A program made the translations under genes and the position numbers. From Paenibacillus sp. LS1 (GTDB lineage Bacteria; Bacillota; Bacilli; Paenibacillales; Paenibacillaceae), in assembly GCF_026013365.1 (NCBI RefSeq), contig NZ_JAPDOE010000006.1, positions 62,001-126,000 on the forward strand: DNA of 64,000 bases, in the 5' to 3' direction. Of the stretch, positions 17,352-26,396 are shown in pieces (position 1 is the stretch's first letter; each line of letters starts with the position of its first letter). The notes below the pieces were generated by a model, which was not told where the DNA came from, did not search any database, and was given only the letters and a program-made list of their open reading frames with translations.

Positions 17352-17712
17352 ATAGAATAACTTCTAAGGGCATCAATAATGAGGTGTCTAACTCTTCGCT
17401 TTCAATTACAATTGCCATGAGTCCAGCTTCTGTTTTGGTTTCGTGCCATTCATCTTTATCCCAGAGTACAGCCTCGCCACAATGCACTTTGATGTATTCA
17501 TTTGCTTCCCCTCTAACCCAGCCCTCTCCACTTACTATTAAAAGGAGTTGAGGAACCACAGCTTGGTGATAACCTACTACTCCACCTTCAGCTAAATGCA
17601 TACATCCGATATGAGCTGCGTTGTCGGTCTGCGTAATACGTGACATTACGAAATTAGATTCGAATTTGGTAATCTTCTTACCTGACTCTTGTTTAAATTG
17701 AAATATCCTCAT
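17350..17712 (-). CDS. Cupin-domain protein
   Basis: A 120-residue single-domain cupin. The strands LLLIVSGEGWVRG, YIKVHCGEAVLWDKDEWHETKT and GLMAIVIE match the two cupin motifs, with His and Glu residues available for a metal. A GGAGGT site precedes the ATG at 17712. Small cupins of this type bind sugars, acids or metals and sometimes act as regulatory sensors; nothing nearby points to a substrate. Confidence 0.65.
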   Translation of the reverse strand: MRIFQFKQESGKKITKFESNFVMSRITQTDNAAHIGCMHLAEGGVVGYHQAVVPQLLLIVSGEGWVRGEANEYIKVHCGEAVLWDKDEWHETKTEAGLMAIVIESEELDTSLLMPLEVIL

Positions 17713-18070
17713 GTTTACCTCCGCAATAGTGACTAAGTTAACTTCCTACAATGGTAACTGTCCTTATGATGGGTATCATCCTATTCAGAATTTATGGAAA
17801 CCCAATCAGATGATTTTATCATAGCTCCAATAGGTTTGGGAGAATTTGCTTAAAACCATCCTTTTTCTAAATTGCCTGTGCCAACGTTTCTATGAAGCTG
17901 TACTTCATGGAATCTTCATTTACAAGACAGTGCATAAGCCTTCCCAAACAGGATATGCAGTGCTATAATTAAAACAAGATTTAGATTAAGTCTAAATTAA
18001 AAAAACAAATCAAAGCAATCCATAACAATCATTCAAATTCTATTTTTATATTCGAGAGGGGATAAATTCC
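17713..18070. other. 358-nt intergenic region upstream of dps
   Basis: A TATAAT at 17964-17969 is followed by the PerR-type box at 17981-17995. The left two thirds show nothing recognisable. Confidence 0.5.
17981..17995. promoter_or_regulatory. PerR-type box in front of dps
   Basis: TTAGATTAAGTCTAA is a 15-nt dyad of the PerR type (B. subtilis form TTATAATNATTATAA). It lies 11 nt after a TATAAT and thus over the transcription start. Near-identical boxes lie before katA (49493-49507) and perR (48009-48023). Confidence 0.75.
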
Positions 18071-18550
18071 ATGAGCACAATCCAAACTAGAAACAACACT
18101 TTTGCTAACAACGCCACAGCACTTCAAGATGTCCTGAACCGTCAGATCGCAGGTTGGTCCGTACTATACACGAAACTGCATAATTTCCACTGGTATGTCC
18201 AAGGACCTCATTTCTTTACACTGCATGCCAAATTCGAAGAGCTGTACAACTTGGCTACGGCGAATATGGACGAAGTTGCAGAACGTTTGCTTGCTATTGG
18301 TGGACGTCCGGTGGCTACGATGGCTGAACAGCTGCGTCTGTCTCCAATTGAAGAGGCACAAGGCCAGTTGCCTGCTGAGCGTATGGTAGAGTCGGTGGTT
18401 GCTGATCTGCGTACAATGGTGGAAGTGATTCATCAAGGCATTCACGAAGCGGGAGAGGCAAGTGATAATGCAACAGAAGATATGTTGATTGGATTTACCG
18501 CTGCGCTGGATAAAGAGGTCTGGATGTTAAACGCATTTTTGGGCAAATAA
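18071..18550 (+). CDS. dps: Dps/MrgA-family ferritin-like DNA-protection protein
   Basis: A 159-residue protein of typical Dps length. The ferroxidase residues fall in the expected frame: His40 and His52 in KLHNFHWYVQG/FFTLHAKFEELY, then Asp67 and Glu71. Dps forms a 12-subunit shell that uses peroxide to oxidise and store iron, and often protects DNA. An AGAGGGG site precedes the ATG. The PerR-type box upstream predicts induction by peroxide together with katA. The NO synthase gene follows 124 nt later without a clear terminator. Confidence 0.92.
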   Translation: MSTIQTRNNTFANNATALQDVLNRQIAGWSVLYTKLHNFHWYVQGPHFFTLHAKFEELYNLATANMDEVAERLLAIGGRPVATMAEQLRLSPIEEAQGQLPAERMVESVVADLRTMVEVIHQGIHEAGEASDNATEDMLIGFTAALDKEVWMLNAFLGK

Positions 18551-18674
18551 GCAAAGTTACCCTTCATCCTGACAACGATATGTAGAGTCCGTGAACAAAC
18601 TGTCCGTTCGCTTACAAATCCGGTGCGCTTGCCGTATAATGATGGCATCCAAGATGTACAGAATGGTGGAATGA

Positions 18675-19889
18675 ATGATGCGGTCAGACCTGGAACAATT
18701 GCAGGAAGAAGCTGAACGGTTTATATATACATGTTATGCAGAGCTGGGTCATTCGCGTGAAAACGCGCAGGCCCGGCTTGTTGCCGTTATGGGCGAGATC
18801 GAAGTAACGGGTACCTATGTGCATACCACAGAGGAATTGGAACAGGGTTGTAAAATGGCATGGCGGAACAGCAACCGCTGTATCGGGCGGCTGTTTTGGG
18901 ATAAATTGCGAGTCGTTGATGCGCGTCATGCCGATACGGCAGGAACGGCAGCGGAAGCTGTGATGAATCATATTCATGTGGCATCCAACGGTGGCAAAGT
19001 AATCCCGATGATTACCATTCTTCCACCCAATGGGCCGAATGGAACTCCGGTACGACTCTGGAATCATCAGCTGATCCGTTATGCAGGATATGAGACGGAG
19101 CAAGGTATTATTGGAGATCCTGCTTCGGTGGAAATGACCAAAGCGGCGGTGTCACTTGGCTGGCAGGGGGCAGGTAGCCCCTATGATGTGTTACCGCTCA
19201 TTATTCAGGCACAAGGACAAGCACCAGAGTGGTATGTTATACCCGAAGAAGAGATTGTGGAAGTGATGATTGAACACCCGGAGCAGAAGGAGATTGCTGA
19301 GCTGGGTATGCGTTGGTATGGTGTGCCGATGATTGCTGATATGCGACTGGAGATTGGCGGTATATCTTATCCGGCAGCACCGTTCAATGGTTGGTATATG
19401 GGTACAGAGATCGGCGCCCGTAATCTGGCGGATACGTTCCGGTATAACAAGCTGCCTGCGGTGGCGGCAGCATTTGGATTGAATACGTCGAGTGAAACGA
19501 CATTGTGGAAGGATCGTGCGTTAGTTGAGCTGAATGTGGCTGTGCTGCATTCGTTCAAAAAAGCAGGCGTGAGCATTGTGGATCACCACACGGCGGCAGC
19601 GCAATTTGCGATGTTTGAACAGCGGGAGGAGAAGGCTGGGCGTGAGTTGACCGGGGATTGGGTGTGGCTGATTCCGCCAGTTTCCCCGGCGACAACACAT
19701 ATTTTCCACAGCTCCTATCGGAATGAGATCGTGAAGCCGAACTTTTTCCATCAGGATCAGGCGTATACTCTGAAAGATGGCGTTGCATCTGCCGCAGAGC
19801 TGCGAAGCAGCGAGCAGCAGAATGCACAGGTAGAGCATCCCCAGCCACAGGCCGGGGATACACCAATGAAATGCCCGTTTGCACATTAA
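18675..19889 (+). CDS. nos: Bacterial nitric oxide synthase, oxygenase domain only
   Basis: A 404-residue protein with the NOS haem-ligand motif WRNSNRCIGR (Cys69). The substrate and pterin site stretches include FNGWYMGTEIGARN and GDWVWLIPPVSP. Bacterial NOS makes NO from arginine with help from separate reductases; no reductase domain is attached here. The start may be the ATG at 18675 or 18678, since a GGTGGA site serves both. The last 30 or so residues extend beyond the catalytic core and end in MKCPFAH. That end is encoded inside the terminator hairpin. NO has been linked in Bacilli to oxidative-stress defence, which fits the neighbour dps. Confidence 0.92.
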   Translation: MMRSDLEQLQEEAERFIYTCYAELGHSRENAQARLVAVMGEIEVTGTYVHTTEELEQGCKMAWRNSNRCIGRLFWDKLRVVDARHADTAGTAAEAVMNHIHVASNGGKVIPMITILPPNGPNGTPVRLWNHQLIRYAGYETEQGIIGDPASVEMTKAAVSLGWQGAGSPYDVLPLIIQAQGQAPEWYVIPEEEIVEVMIEHPEQKEIAELGMRWYGVPMIADMRLEIGGISYPAAPFNGWYMGTEIGARNLADTFRYNKLPAVAAAFGLNTSSETTLWKDRALVELNVAVLHSFKKAGVSIVDHHTAAAQFAMFEQREEKAGRELTGDWVWLIPPVSPATTHIFHSSYRNEIVKPNFFHQDQAYTLKDGVASAAELRSSEQQNAQVEHPQPQAGDTPMKCPFAH

Positions 19890-19910
19890 ATTGTGCAGAC
19901 GGGTTATTTT
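19874..19910 (+). terminator. Terminator overlapping the nos stop codon
   Basis: CCCGTTTGCAC (19874-19884) pairs with GTGCAGACGGG (19893-19903) with one G-T pair; the TAA stop lies in the loop and TTATTTTTT follows. Confidence 0.8.
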
Positions 19911-20044
19911 TTGTGATCCTTTTTTATCAAATTATGGGCTTTAAAATAGGAAAAAAATGAAAATATTCTTTCTCTATATGGAAATATATAACACAACTAT
20001 AATGAAGCCATGACTTTGACTTCACATAGGGGAGGGAACAATCC

Positions 20045-20554
20045 ATGGGTTACATTGAAACGTTGCGAGGAATAGTTGGCAATGCTCCTGTTATTTTGGT
20101 GAGACCGAGTATATTGATCTTGAATAAGACGGGTGAGATTCTATTGGTTCGACATCTGGACGATACGTGGGGAGTACCGGGTGGATTTATGGAGCTCGGC
20201 GAATCGGTGGAAGAGTCTGCAATAAGAGAGGTCAGAGAAGAGATTGGTATCGAGATCAAGAAACTTCATCTGTATGGCGTCTTCTCAGGAAAAGAGTTAT
20301 ATACGAAATTAAGAAATGGGCATGAATACTACAATGTGGTCATTGGGTATATTTGCACGGAGTATGAGGGAGAACTGAAGCCAGATGGGGTGGAAGTTTT
20401 TGAAGCAAAGTTTTACAAACCAACAGAATTACCTGATAGTACAGACCCTTACTTAAAAAGAAAAATCCAAGAAAATGCAGAGCATATAGCAACATTATTA
20501 GGAAAAGCAAAATCGAGAGATTGCCATCGAAATGGTTTCTCTCACGAGTTGTAG
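20045..20554 (+). CDS. Nudix hydrolase
   Basis: A 169-residue protein with a full Nudix box (GGFMELGESVEES, then REVREEIGI, about residues 46-69), so the catalytic Glu residues are present. It starts with strands that fit the usual Nudix fold and ends with a short tail. These enzymes split nucleoside diphosphate derivatives; the substrate cannot be told. A GGGGAGGG site precedes the ATG. It is a single gene with a terminator near 20.7 kb. Confidence 0.85.
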   Translation: MGYIETLRGIVGNAPVILVRPSILILNKTGEILLVRHLDDTWGVPGGFMELGESVEESAIREVREEIGIEIKKLHLYGVFSGKELYTKLRNGHEYYNVVIGYICTEYEGELKPDGVEVFEAKFYKPTELPDSTDPYLKRKIQENAEHIATLLGKAKSRDCHRNGFSHEL

Positions 20555-20672
20555 AGTTGACGAGCCGAGCGCCTCTTAAAAAGGCGGATTCATTGTGGAA
20601 TTGTAATTTAACGAAGTGGAAATTGAAGCGAATAACACTTGTGCAGTTTGTTAGAAAAAAAGTATGCCAAAG

Positions 20673-20726
20673 AGGGATGTCCTCCGTCATGTTAGTGACT
20701 TGGGGGACATCTCCCTTTTGTTTTTA
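20673..20726 (+). terminator. Terminator between the Nudix and MFS genes (convergent)
   Basis: AGGGATGTCC at 20673-20682 pairs with the region 20705-20716 with a small bulge, followed by TTTGTTTTTATA. It lies between two convergent genes and may serve both. Confidence 0.65.
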
Positions 20727-22010
20727 TACCCGTCTTGTCTTATACCGACTGCGCATCACGGCCTGAACTACAATGGCAGCAGCAATCAGCACCAGGTTGA
20801 ACACGAACACAGAGTAGAGCGATCCAACCTCCATAAGTAGTGCTGCAACCAGCGGAGATAGGATGGAGCCGATCTCGGCGGCAGATACAATTTTGCCTAT
20901 GACTGAGCTTCGACTCTCGTCTGGAATATGGTCACCAATATGAGCAAAGAACGAGTCCATGTAACATGCACCACCAACCCCGCCAATCAGCATACCAACG
21001 TAGACCCATAGATGGGAGGACGTGCTTAGAAATACTACGACTTCGATTCCGATTAGGAACATGCCGAGCATGCAAAGCAGCAAACGATCGCCCATTCGGT
21101 CAGAGAGATAACCGACGAAGGGAGCAGCGGCAAGCGTAGAGATCCCGGATACGGTGAAGGCGAGACTGGTGGCAAACGGGTCCCACTGCATGATATGAGC
21201 TGCATACAGTGCGAAGTAGGTGAGGAATACGGCATAGGCGCTCATCTCCAGAAAATGTACAGTGCCATAACCAACAAGTTGTTGACGCCGTGTAAGCCCT
21301 GTAGTTGGGCCAGGTATTGTTGATTCGAGAGTTTGGTTGGATTGGGAGGTTAAGGAGGTATCCGCAGCTTGTGTATGCAGTGCATCAGATGTTGTTGAAG
21401 GTAAAGGAGGGGCGTCATCCGTGTGAAGCACCGGGTGTGCTGAGTTGACCAGAGGTTTTTGTGCCGTCGTCTTCATCCCCATCGCAGCGACCACGGCCAT
21501 CAGACAACATACCGTAACGAGCAGAAAAGGCACTGACAATGGCCAGTGCAGCGCCAGCCAGCCACTTATGACCGGACCGAGCACCATGCCGCCACCTTCA
21601 CTGCTGCTGATATAACCATTGTACAGGCCGCGGTTATCTACATTGCCCCCATCCCCGATGATGGAACGCACGACCACGGTAAGACCGGTGGAAGCCAGCC
21701 CTTGCAGCAACCGGAGCAAACCGAATAAAACGGCAGCAGAAGACAAAGCGAAGCCACCCATACAGACCGCGAGCAGTAACAGCATCAGGATGAGCGCCTT
21801 TTTCCCTCCGAGCTTTCTATAGATTGCCGCTGCAGGAATGCCCCCAAGGACTTTCCCCACATAAAAGAGTGCAAAAATAACTCCCATCATCCAGCCAGCC
21901 AGGCCGAATTCTTCAATAAACAAAGGAAACAGGGGCAGGATCATGAATCCGCCCATCTGACTTAGGAAACAAATCGTCATCAGCAAAGGCAAGTTACGAC
22001 GAATATCCAA
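20724..22010 (-). CDS. MFS transporter
   Basis: A 428-residue protein with about twelve membrane segments in two halves. The central cytoplasmic loop (about residues 185-245) is long and rich in Ser, Thr and Pro. A partial MFS signature is visible as YRKLGGKKALIL in the first half and YLSDRMGDRLLL in the second. The start codon is TTG at 22010, preceded by GAGAGGAG at a suitable distance. It could be a drug or metabolite efflux protein; the substrate is unknown. Confidence 0.8.
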   Translation of the reverse strand: MDIRRNLPLLMTICFLSQMGGFMILPLFPLFIEEFGLAGWMMGVIFALFYVGKVLGGIPAAAIYRKLGGKKALILMLLLLAVCMGGFALSSAAVLFGLLRLLQGLASTGLTVVVRSIIGDGGNVDNRGLYNGYISSSEGGGMVLGPVISGWLALHWPLSVPFLLVTVCCLMAVVAAMGMKTTAQKPLVNSAHPVLHTDDAPPLPSTTSDALHTQAADTSLTSQSNQTLESTIPGPTTGLTRRQQLVGYGTVHFLEMSAYAVFLTYFALYAAHIMQWDPFATSLAFTVSGISTLAAAPFVGYLSDRMGDRLLLCMLGMFLIGIEVVVFLSTSSHLWVYVGMLIGGVGGACYMDSFFAHIGDHIPDESRSSVIGKIVSAAEIGSILSPLVAALLMEVGSLYSVFVFNLVLIAAAIVVQAVMRSRYKTRRV

Positions 22011-22156
22011 GAGCCAAGACTCCTCTCACACATAAAATGGAATCCCAAACGTGCTTCATTTCCCAAAGGAATGCGTAGATATCGACATATACCCGTAATG
22101 TATGCAGAATTTTTGAAAATAAGAAGAAATCACACGCGGCGTTTACATCAAAACCA

Positions 22157-22184
22157 TTGCGGATATACCTGAATCATATATAAT
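22157..22184 (+). promoter_or_regulatory. Promoter of potABCD
   Basis: TTGCGG (22157-22162) and TATAAT (22179-22184) with 16-nt spacing, about 80 nt upstream of potA. Confidence 0.55.
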
Positions 22185-22199
22185 AGATGGGTTATCTAT
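22183..22199. promoter_or_regulatory. Inverted repeat over the potABCD start
   Basis: ATAGAT-GGGTT-ATCTAT is a perfect 6-5-6 dyad overlapping the -10 end and the likely transcription start. No known regulator matches by eye. Confidence 0.4.
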
Positions 22200-22265
22200 A
22201 AGGATGCATGAACGAAAGTGTACAGTATTAAGAGGTACCTCAAGTATAAGGGGGCGATGTGAGGC

Positions 22266-23375
22266 ATGTCAGAACAACAACCGATTATCCGCTTCGAAGC
22301 GGTGACTCAGCAATACGATCAGGATGAAGCCGTATTGAAAGCAGTCAGCTTTGAGATTGAGCGGGGTAAATTTTATACGCTTCTCGGCCCATCGGGCTGC
22401 GGGAAAACAACGATATTGCGGCTGATTGCCGGTTTTGCGGAGCCGACACAGGGCAGTATTTATTTTAACGGTGCGCTCATCAACCGGGTGCCTGCCCACC
22501 AGCGGCAGGTGAATACCGTATTTCAGGATTACGCGTTATTTCCACATTTGAATGTATTTGAGAACGTAGCTTTTGGTTTGCGGATCAAAAAGATGAAAAT
22601 GGCTGAAATTCGCAGCAAAGTGTTGGAAGCCCTCAAATTCGTCAATCTATCCGGTTACGAAAACCGTGAAATCGGCGAAATGTCCGGCGGACAACGACAA
22701 CGTGTTGCGATTGCACGCGCCATTGTGAACGAACCTGAAATTCTGCTGCTGGACGAGCCGCTCTCAGCACTTGATCTGAAGCTGCGGACCGAAATGCAGT
22801 ATGAATTACGAGAGCTGCAACAGCGACTGGGCATTACATTCATTTTTGTTACGCATGACCAGGAAGAGGCCTTGGCGATGTCCGACGAGATCTTTGTCCT
22901 GAATGGTGGCGTGATTCAACAAAGCGGTACACCGAATGATATCTATGATGAGCCGATTAACCGCTTTGTAGCAGACTTTATCGGGGAATCGAACATTGTA
23001 TCGGGCAAAATGAAGCAGGACTTTGTGGTGGAATTCGCTGGCGCACAGCACGAGTGTGTCGATCAGGGTCTCCAGCGGGACGAGCCGGTAGAGATTGTCA
23101 TTCGCCCAGAGGATCTGGAGATTACAACCGAAGACCAAGGCAAGCTCAAGGTTAATGTGGACTCCCAGTTATTCCGCGGGGTGCATTACGAGATATCTAC
23201 GTACGACGATGCGGGCAATGAGTGGCTTGTTCATTCAACCAAGAAAGCCGTTGTCGGCGCACGAATTGGGCTGTATTTTGATCCGGAAGCGGTGCACGTC
23301 ATGCGCTTTAACGAGACCGAGGAAGAGTTCGACAAACGACTCGAAGCCTACCAAGAGGCCGCTCATGCAGACTAA
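22266..23375 (+). CDS. potA: Spermidine/putrescine ABC transporter ATPase PotA
   Basis: A 369-residue ATPase with Walker A GPSGCGKTT (41-49), signature MSGGQRQRVAIARA, Walker B ILLLDEP and THDQEE. The C-terminal TOBE-type domain ends in an acidic tail. The arrangement potA-potB-potC-potD in one operon is the classical polyamine importer. The gene overlaps potB by 11 nt, so translation is coupled. A promoter and an operator-like dyad lie upstream. Confidence 0.9.
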   Translation: MSEQQPIIRFEAVTQQYDQDEAVLKAVSFEIERGKFYTLLGPSGCGKTTILRLIAGFAEPTQGSIYFNGALINRVPAHQRQVNTVFQDYALFPHLNVFENVAFGLRIKKMKMAEIRSKVLEALKFVNLSGYENREIGEMSGGQRQRVAIARAIVNEPEILLLDEPLSALDLKLRTEMQYELRELQQRLGITFIFVTHDQEEALAMSDEIFVLNGGVIQQSGTPNDIYDEPINRFVADFIGESNIVSGKMKQDFVVEFAGAQHECVDQGLQRDEPVEIVIRPEDLEITTEDQGKLKVNVDSQLFRGVHYEISTYDDAGNEWLVHSTKKAVVGARIGLYFDPEAVHVMRFNETEEEFDKRLEAYQEAAHAD

Positions 23376-24198
23376 GGCCAGCACACGCAATGCGTATCTG
23401 ATTCCATATGTATTATGGATGGTGTTGTTCGTTGTGGCGCCGGTTCTGCTGGTCATCTATTATTCGTTCTTCGATGTGGAGGGCAACTTCACATTTGGCA
23501 ACTATGCCCGGTTCTTCACACCTGTGTACTTGCAGATGACGCTCAGTTCGTTCTGGTATGCATTTCTGATTACGGCGTTCTCGCTGCTAATCTCCTACCC
23601 GACGGCGTATATGTTGACCCGGACGAAGCACAAGCAGCTGTGGTTGCTGCTGATCATTCTGCCAAGCTGGATCAATCTCTTGTTAAAAGCATATGCCTTC
23701 ATCGGCCTGTTCGGAACGTACGGTCTGACCAACTCCCTGCTTGAAGTCGTGGGGATTGGTACACAGCAGATTTTGTTCACCGACTTCAGCTTTATCTTTG
23801 TCTCGGTGTACATCTTCATTCCTTTCATGATCCTGCCGATCTTCAATGCGCTGGAAGAGATGAATCCATCGTTGATCTACGCGGCGCGCGATCTGGGGGC
23901 CTCATCGTGGCTGACTTTCCGCCGGGTTATCTTTCCACTGACCATTAGTGGAGTAAAATCAGGCTGTCAGGCTGTATTTATTCCGGCGCTGTCTCTGTTC
24001 ATGATTACCCGACTGATTGCGGGGAACCGTGTAATTACGCTGGGAACAGCAATTGAACAGCATTTTCTCGTCACCCAGGACTGGGGGATGGGTTCGACGA
24101 TTGCCGTCTTTTTGATTATTGCGATGGCGATTATTATGTTCCTGACTGGATCAGGCAAGAAGGAGGTGCGTAATGGGAAGAAACGGAAAGCTGTCTAA
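23365..24198 (+). CDS. potB: Spermidine/putrescine ABC transporter permease PotB
   Basis: A 277-residue permease with six membrane segments and the coupling loop YAARDLGASSWLTFRRV. The open frame runs far back into potA, but the ATG at 23365 with AGAGG upstream gives the normal PotB N-terminus (YLIPYVLWMVLF). It overlaps potA by 11 nt and potC by 26 nt, a tight coupling typical of this operon. Confidence 0.9.
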   Translation: MQTKASTRNAYLIPYVLWMVLFVVAPVLLVIYYSFFDVEGNFTFGNYARFFTPVYLQMTLSSFWYAFLITAFSLLISYPTAYMLTRTKHKQLWLLLIILPSWINLLLKAYAFIGLFGTYGLTNSLLEVVGIGTQQILFTDFSFIFVSVYIFIPFMILPIFNALEEMNPSLIYAARDLGASSWLTFRRVIFPLTISGVKSGCQAVFIPALSLFMITRLIAGNRVITLGTAIEQHFLVTQDWGMGSTIAVFLIIAMAIIMFLTGSGKKEVRNGKKRKAV

Positions 24199-24982
24199 CG
24201 TCTATCTAGCCGTTGTATTCGCCATATTGTACGCACCGATTGCGTATCTGATCTTCTATTCCTTCAATAGTGGCGGCCATATGCGCAGCTTCGAAGGATT
24301 CACGCTCGAATGGTACAGAGAGGTGTTCGCCGATACACGACTGCTCATCATTGTGCTGAATACATTTATCATTGCGCTCCTGTCATCGGCGATCTCGACT
24401 ATTCTTGGCGTAGCAGGAGCACTGGCGATCTACCATGTGCGTCGCAAACGGACCAAGAATACACTGCTGTCACTCAATAACGTGCTCATCGTTAGTCCGG
24501 ATGTTATCATTGGTGCGTCATTCCTGATTCTGTTCACCATGATTGGCATCAAACTGGGTTTCACTTCGGTTTTGCTGTCTCATATTGCGTTCAGTGTGCC
24601 GATCGTTGTAATCATGGTGCTGCCAAAGTTGCAGGAAATGAGCCCAACACTGATGGATGCGGCGCGCGATCTGGGCGCTGGTTCATGGCAGATTCTGACC
24701 CGTGTGGTGCTGCCATACGTGAAACCGGGTATTTTTGCCGGATTCTTCATGGCATTGACGTACTCGCTCGATGATTTTGCAGTAACATTCTTTGTCACGG
24801 GTAATGGGTACTCTACACTTTCTGTAGAGATATACTCGAGAGCAAGGCAGGGTGTATCCTTGTCCATCAATGCGTTGTCTACCCTGTTATTCTTGCTCAC
24901 GGTGCTGCTGGTGGTTGGATATTACTTCATTAACCGCCGTGCAACACGGATACCACCCGGAGGAAAGGGGCTGCGTCCATGA
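24173..24982 (+). CDS. potC: Spermidine/putrescine ABC transporter permease PotC
   Basis: A 269-residue permease with six membrane segments and the coupling loop MDAARDLGAGSWQIL. A strong AAGGAGG site inside the end of potB precedes the ATG. It overlaps potB by 26 nt and potD by 4 nt (ATGA). It forms the channel with PotB. Confidence 0.9.
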   Translation: MGRNGKLSNVYLAVVFAILYAPIAYLIFYSFNSGGHMRSFEGFTLEWYREVFADTRLLIIVLNTFIIALLSSAISTILGVAGALAIYHVRRKRTKNTLLSLNNVLIVSPDVIIGASFLILFTMIGIKLGFTSVLLSHIAFSVPIVVIMVLPKLQEMSPTLMDAARDLGAGSWQILTRVVLPYVKPGIFAGFFMALTYSLDDFAVTFFVTGNGYSTLSVEIYSRARQGVSLSINALSTLLFLLTVLLVVGYYFINRRATRIPPGGKGLRP

Positions 24983-26052
24983 AGCAACTGGTACGGACAT
25001 TTGCAATTGTATTCGTGGCAGCCTTTGCCCTGATGATCCTGGCTTCGTATCTGAACAAGAGTCAGGGGTATTCTGGCGGCAACACACTGACCATCTACAA
25101 CTGGGGCGATTATATCGACCCCGATCTGCTCAAGGAATTTGAGGATGAGACAGGCATTAAGGTCATCTATCAGACGTTTGATTCCAATGAAGCGATGCTG
25201 ACCAAGATTGAGCAGGGCGGTACCACGTTTGATGTGGCGATTCCTTCTGAATATGCGATTAGCAAAATGAAAGAAGAGGACCTGCTCGTTCCACTCGATC
25301 ATAGCAAATTGACCCATCTGCATAACATTGATCCGAGGTTCATGGACTTGTCCTTTGATGAAGGCAACAAGTACTCGATCCCTTATTTCTGGGGAACGGT
25401 GGGGGTTGTATACAATCCCGAACTGGTGGATGGATTGACATTTGATAGCTGGAATGACCTGTGGGACCCACGTCTGAAAAACCAAATCCTGCTCCTTGAC
25501 GGTGCACGCGAAGTCATTGGGATGGGATTGAACAGTCTCGGGTATTCTCTGAACGATACCAACGAAGACCATCTGCAAGAAGCGCTGAAAAAGCTGTCTA
25601 CCCTCACGCCGAACGTAAGAGCGATTGTCGGAGACGAGATCAAGATGTTGCTCGCGAATGAGGAAGCTGCAGTTGGACTTGTGTGGTCCGGGGATGCATC
25701 CGAGATTATGGATGAGAACGACAAGCTGGATTACATGGTGCCGGAAGAAGGCTCGAACCTCTGGTTCGACAACATGGTTATTCCGAAGACAGCGAGTAAT
25801 ATTGAAGGGGCACACCAGTTTATCAACTTCATGTTGGACCCTGATCATGCCGCTCGCAATGCCGAGTATGTCGGGTATTCCACACCAAACGCCGAGGCGC
25901 TCAAGCTGCTGCCAGAGGACATCTCGGAGGATGAACGCTTCTATCCGGACGAGACACTGACAGGTAAGCTGGAGGTCTACGATAATCTGGGCAAAAAAAT
26001 GCTCTCGCATTATAACGACCTGTTCCTGGAGTTTAAAATGCACAGTAAATAA
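24979..26052 (+). CDS. potD: Spermidine/putrescine-binding protein PotD, membrane-anchored form
   Basis: A 357-residue protein of the PotD family: IYNWGDYIDPDLLKEFE, FDVAIPSEYAISKM, YFWGTVGVVYN and WNDLWDP. It starts with a hydrophobic segment (residues about 6-24) but has no Cys, so it lacks the lipobox expected of a Gram-positive binding protein. It is probably held by an uncleaved N-terminal membrane anchor or is released. Its start overlaps the potC stop. A strong terminator follows. Confidence 0.88.
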   Translation: MKQLVRTFAIVFVAAFALMILASYLNKSQGYSGGNTLTIYNWGDYIDPDLLKEFEDETGIKVIYQTFDSNEAMLTKIEQGGTTFDVAIPSEYAISKMKEEDLLVPLDHSKLTHLHNIDPRFMDLSFDEGNKYSIPYFWGTVGVVYNPELVDGLTFDSWNDLWDPRLKNQILLLDGAREVIGMGLNSLGYSLNDTNEDHLQEALKKLSTLTPNVRAIVGDEIKMLLANEEAAVGLVWSGDASEIMDENDKLDYMVPEEGSNLWFDNMVIPKTASNIEGAHQFINFMLDPDHAARNAEYVGYSTPNAEALKLLPEDISEDERFYPDETLTGKLEVYDNLGKKMLSHYNDLFLEFKMHSK

Positions 26053-26140
26053 GAGGTAATAGCATCTGATAACGATCCATCGTGGCTTACTAAGTAGAGT
26101 CAATAGCGTGTGAACATTTCGTTAGATTATGAAAAAAAAC

Positions 26141-26195
26141 AAAAAGGGTTGCTGCTCGTCATTCAACTGAAATGACGAGCAGCACCCCTTTTTTA
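26141..26195 (+). terminator. Terminator of potABCD
   Basis: A long stem (about 20 bp, 26142-26163 with 26171-26192) ends in a run of T. It starts about 90 nt past the potD stop. Confidence 0.85.
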
Positions 26196-26246
26196 TTACC
26201 TGCTTCAGAGCAAAAGGCTCAGGTCATATTTTTTCGTGCACACGTT

Positions 26247-26378
26247 AACGGAGGGGACAGAACAAACGAAGGAAGCGAAGCGTTCGCCTTTATCACCGGA
26301 TTTCCCCATTTCAGATGGGATTCAAAAAAATCCGGGGATAACAGCGATCCGAAGTTGTTCTGTCACCGCAGTGATCAA
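26247..26378 (+). repeat. Dispersed intergenic repeat, copy D
   Basis: It contains GAAGCGAAGCGTTCGCC, a central stem (26290-26302 with 26328-26340, one mismatch) and outer arms GACAGAAC and GTTCTGTC that pair perfectly. This is the clearest full-length copy without the 35-nt insertion. Confidence 0.7.
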
Positions 26379-26396
26379 GTGGAAACGAATAAAGGG

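Larger units (their letters stand above)
26053..26396. other. 344-nt gene-free stretch
   Basis: Holds the potABCD terminator and copy D of the dispersed repeat. The two frames reading through it on the plus strand are shadows. Confidence 0.6.
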
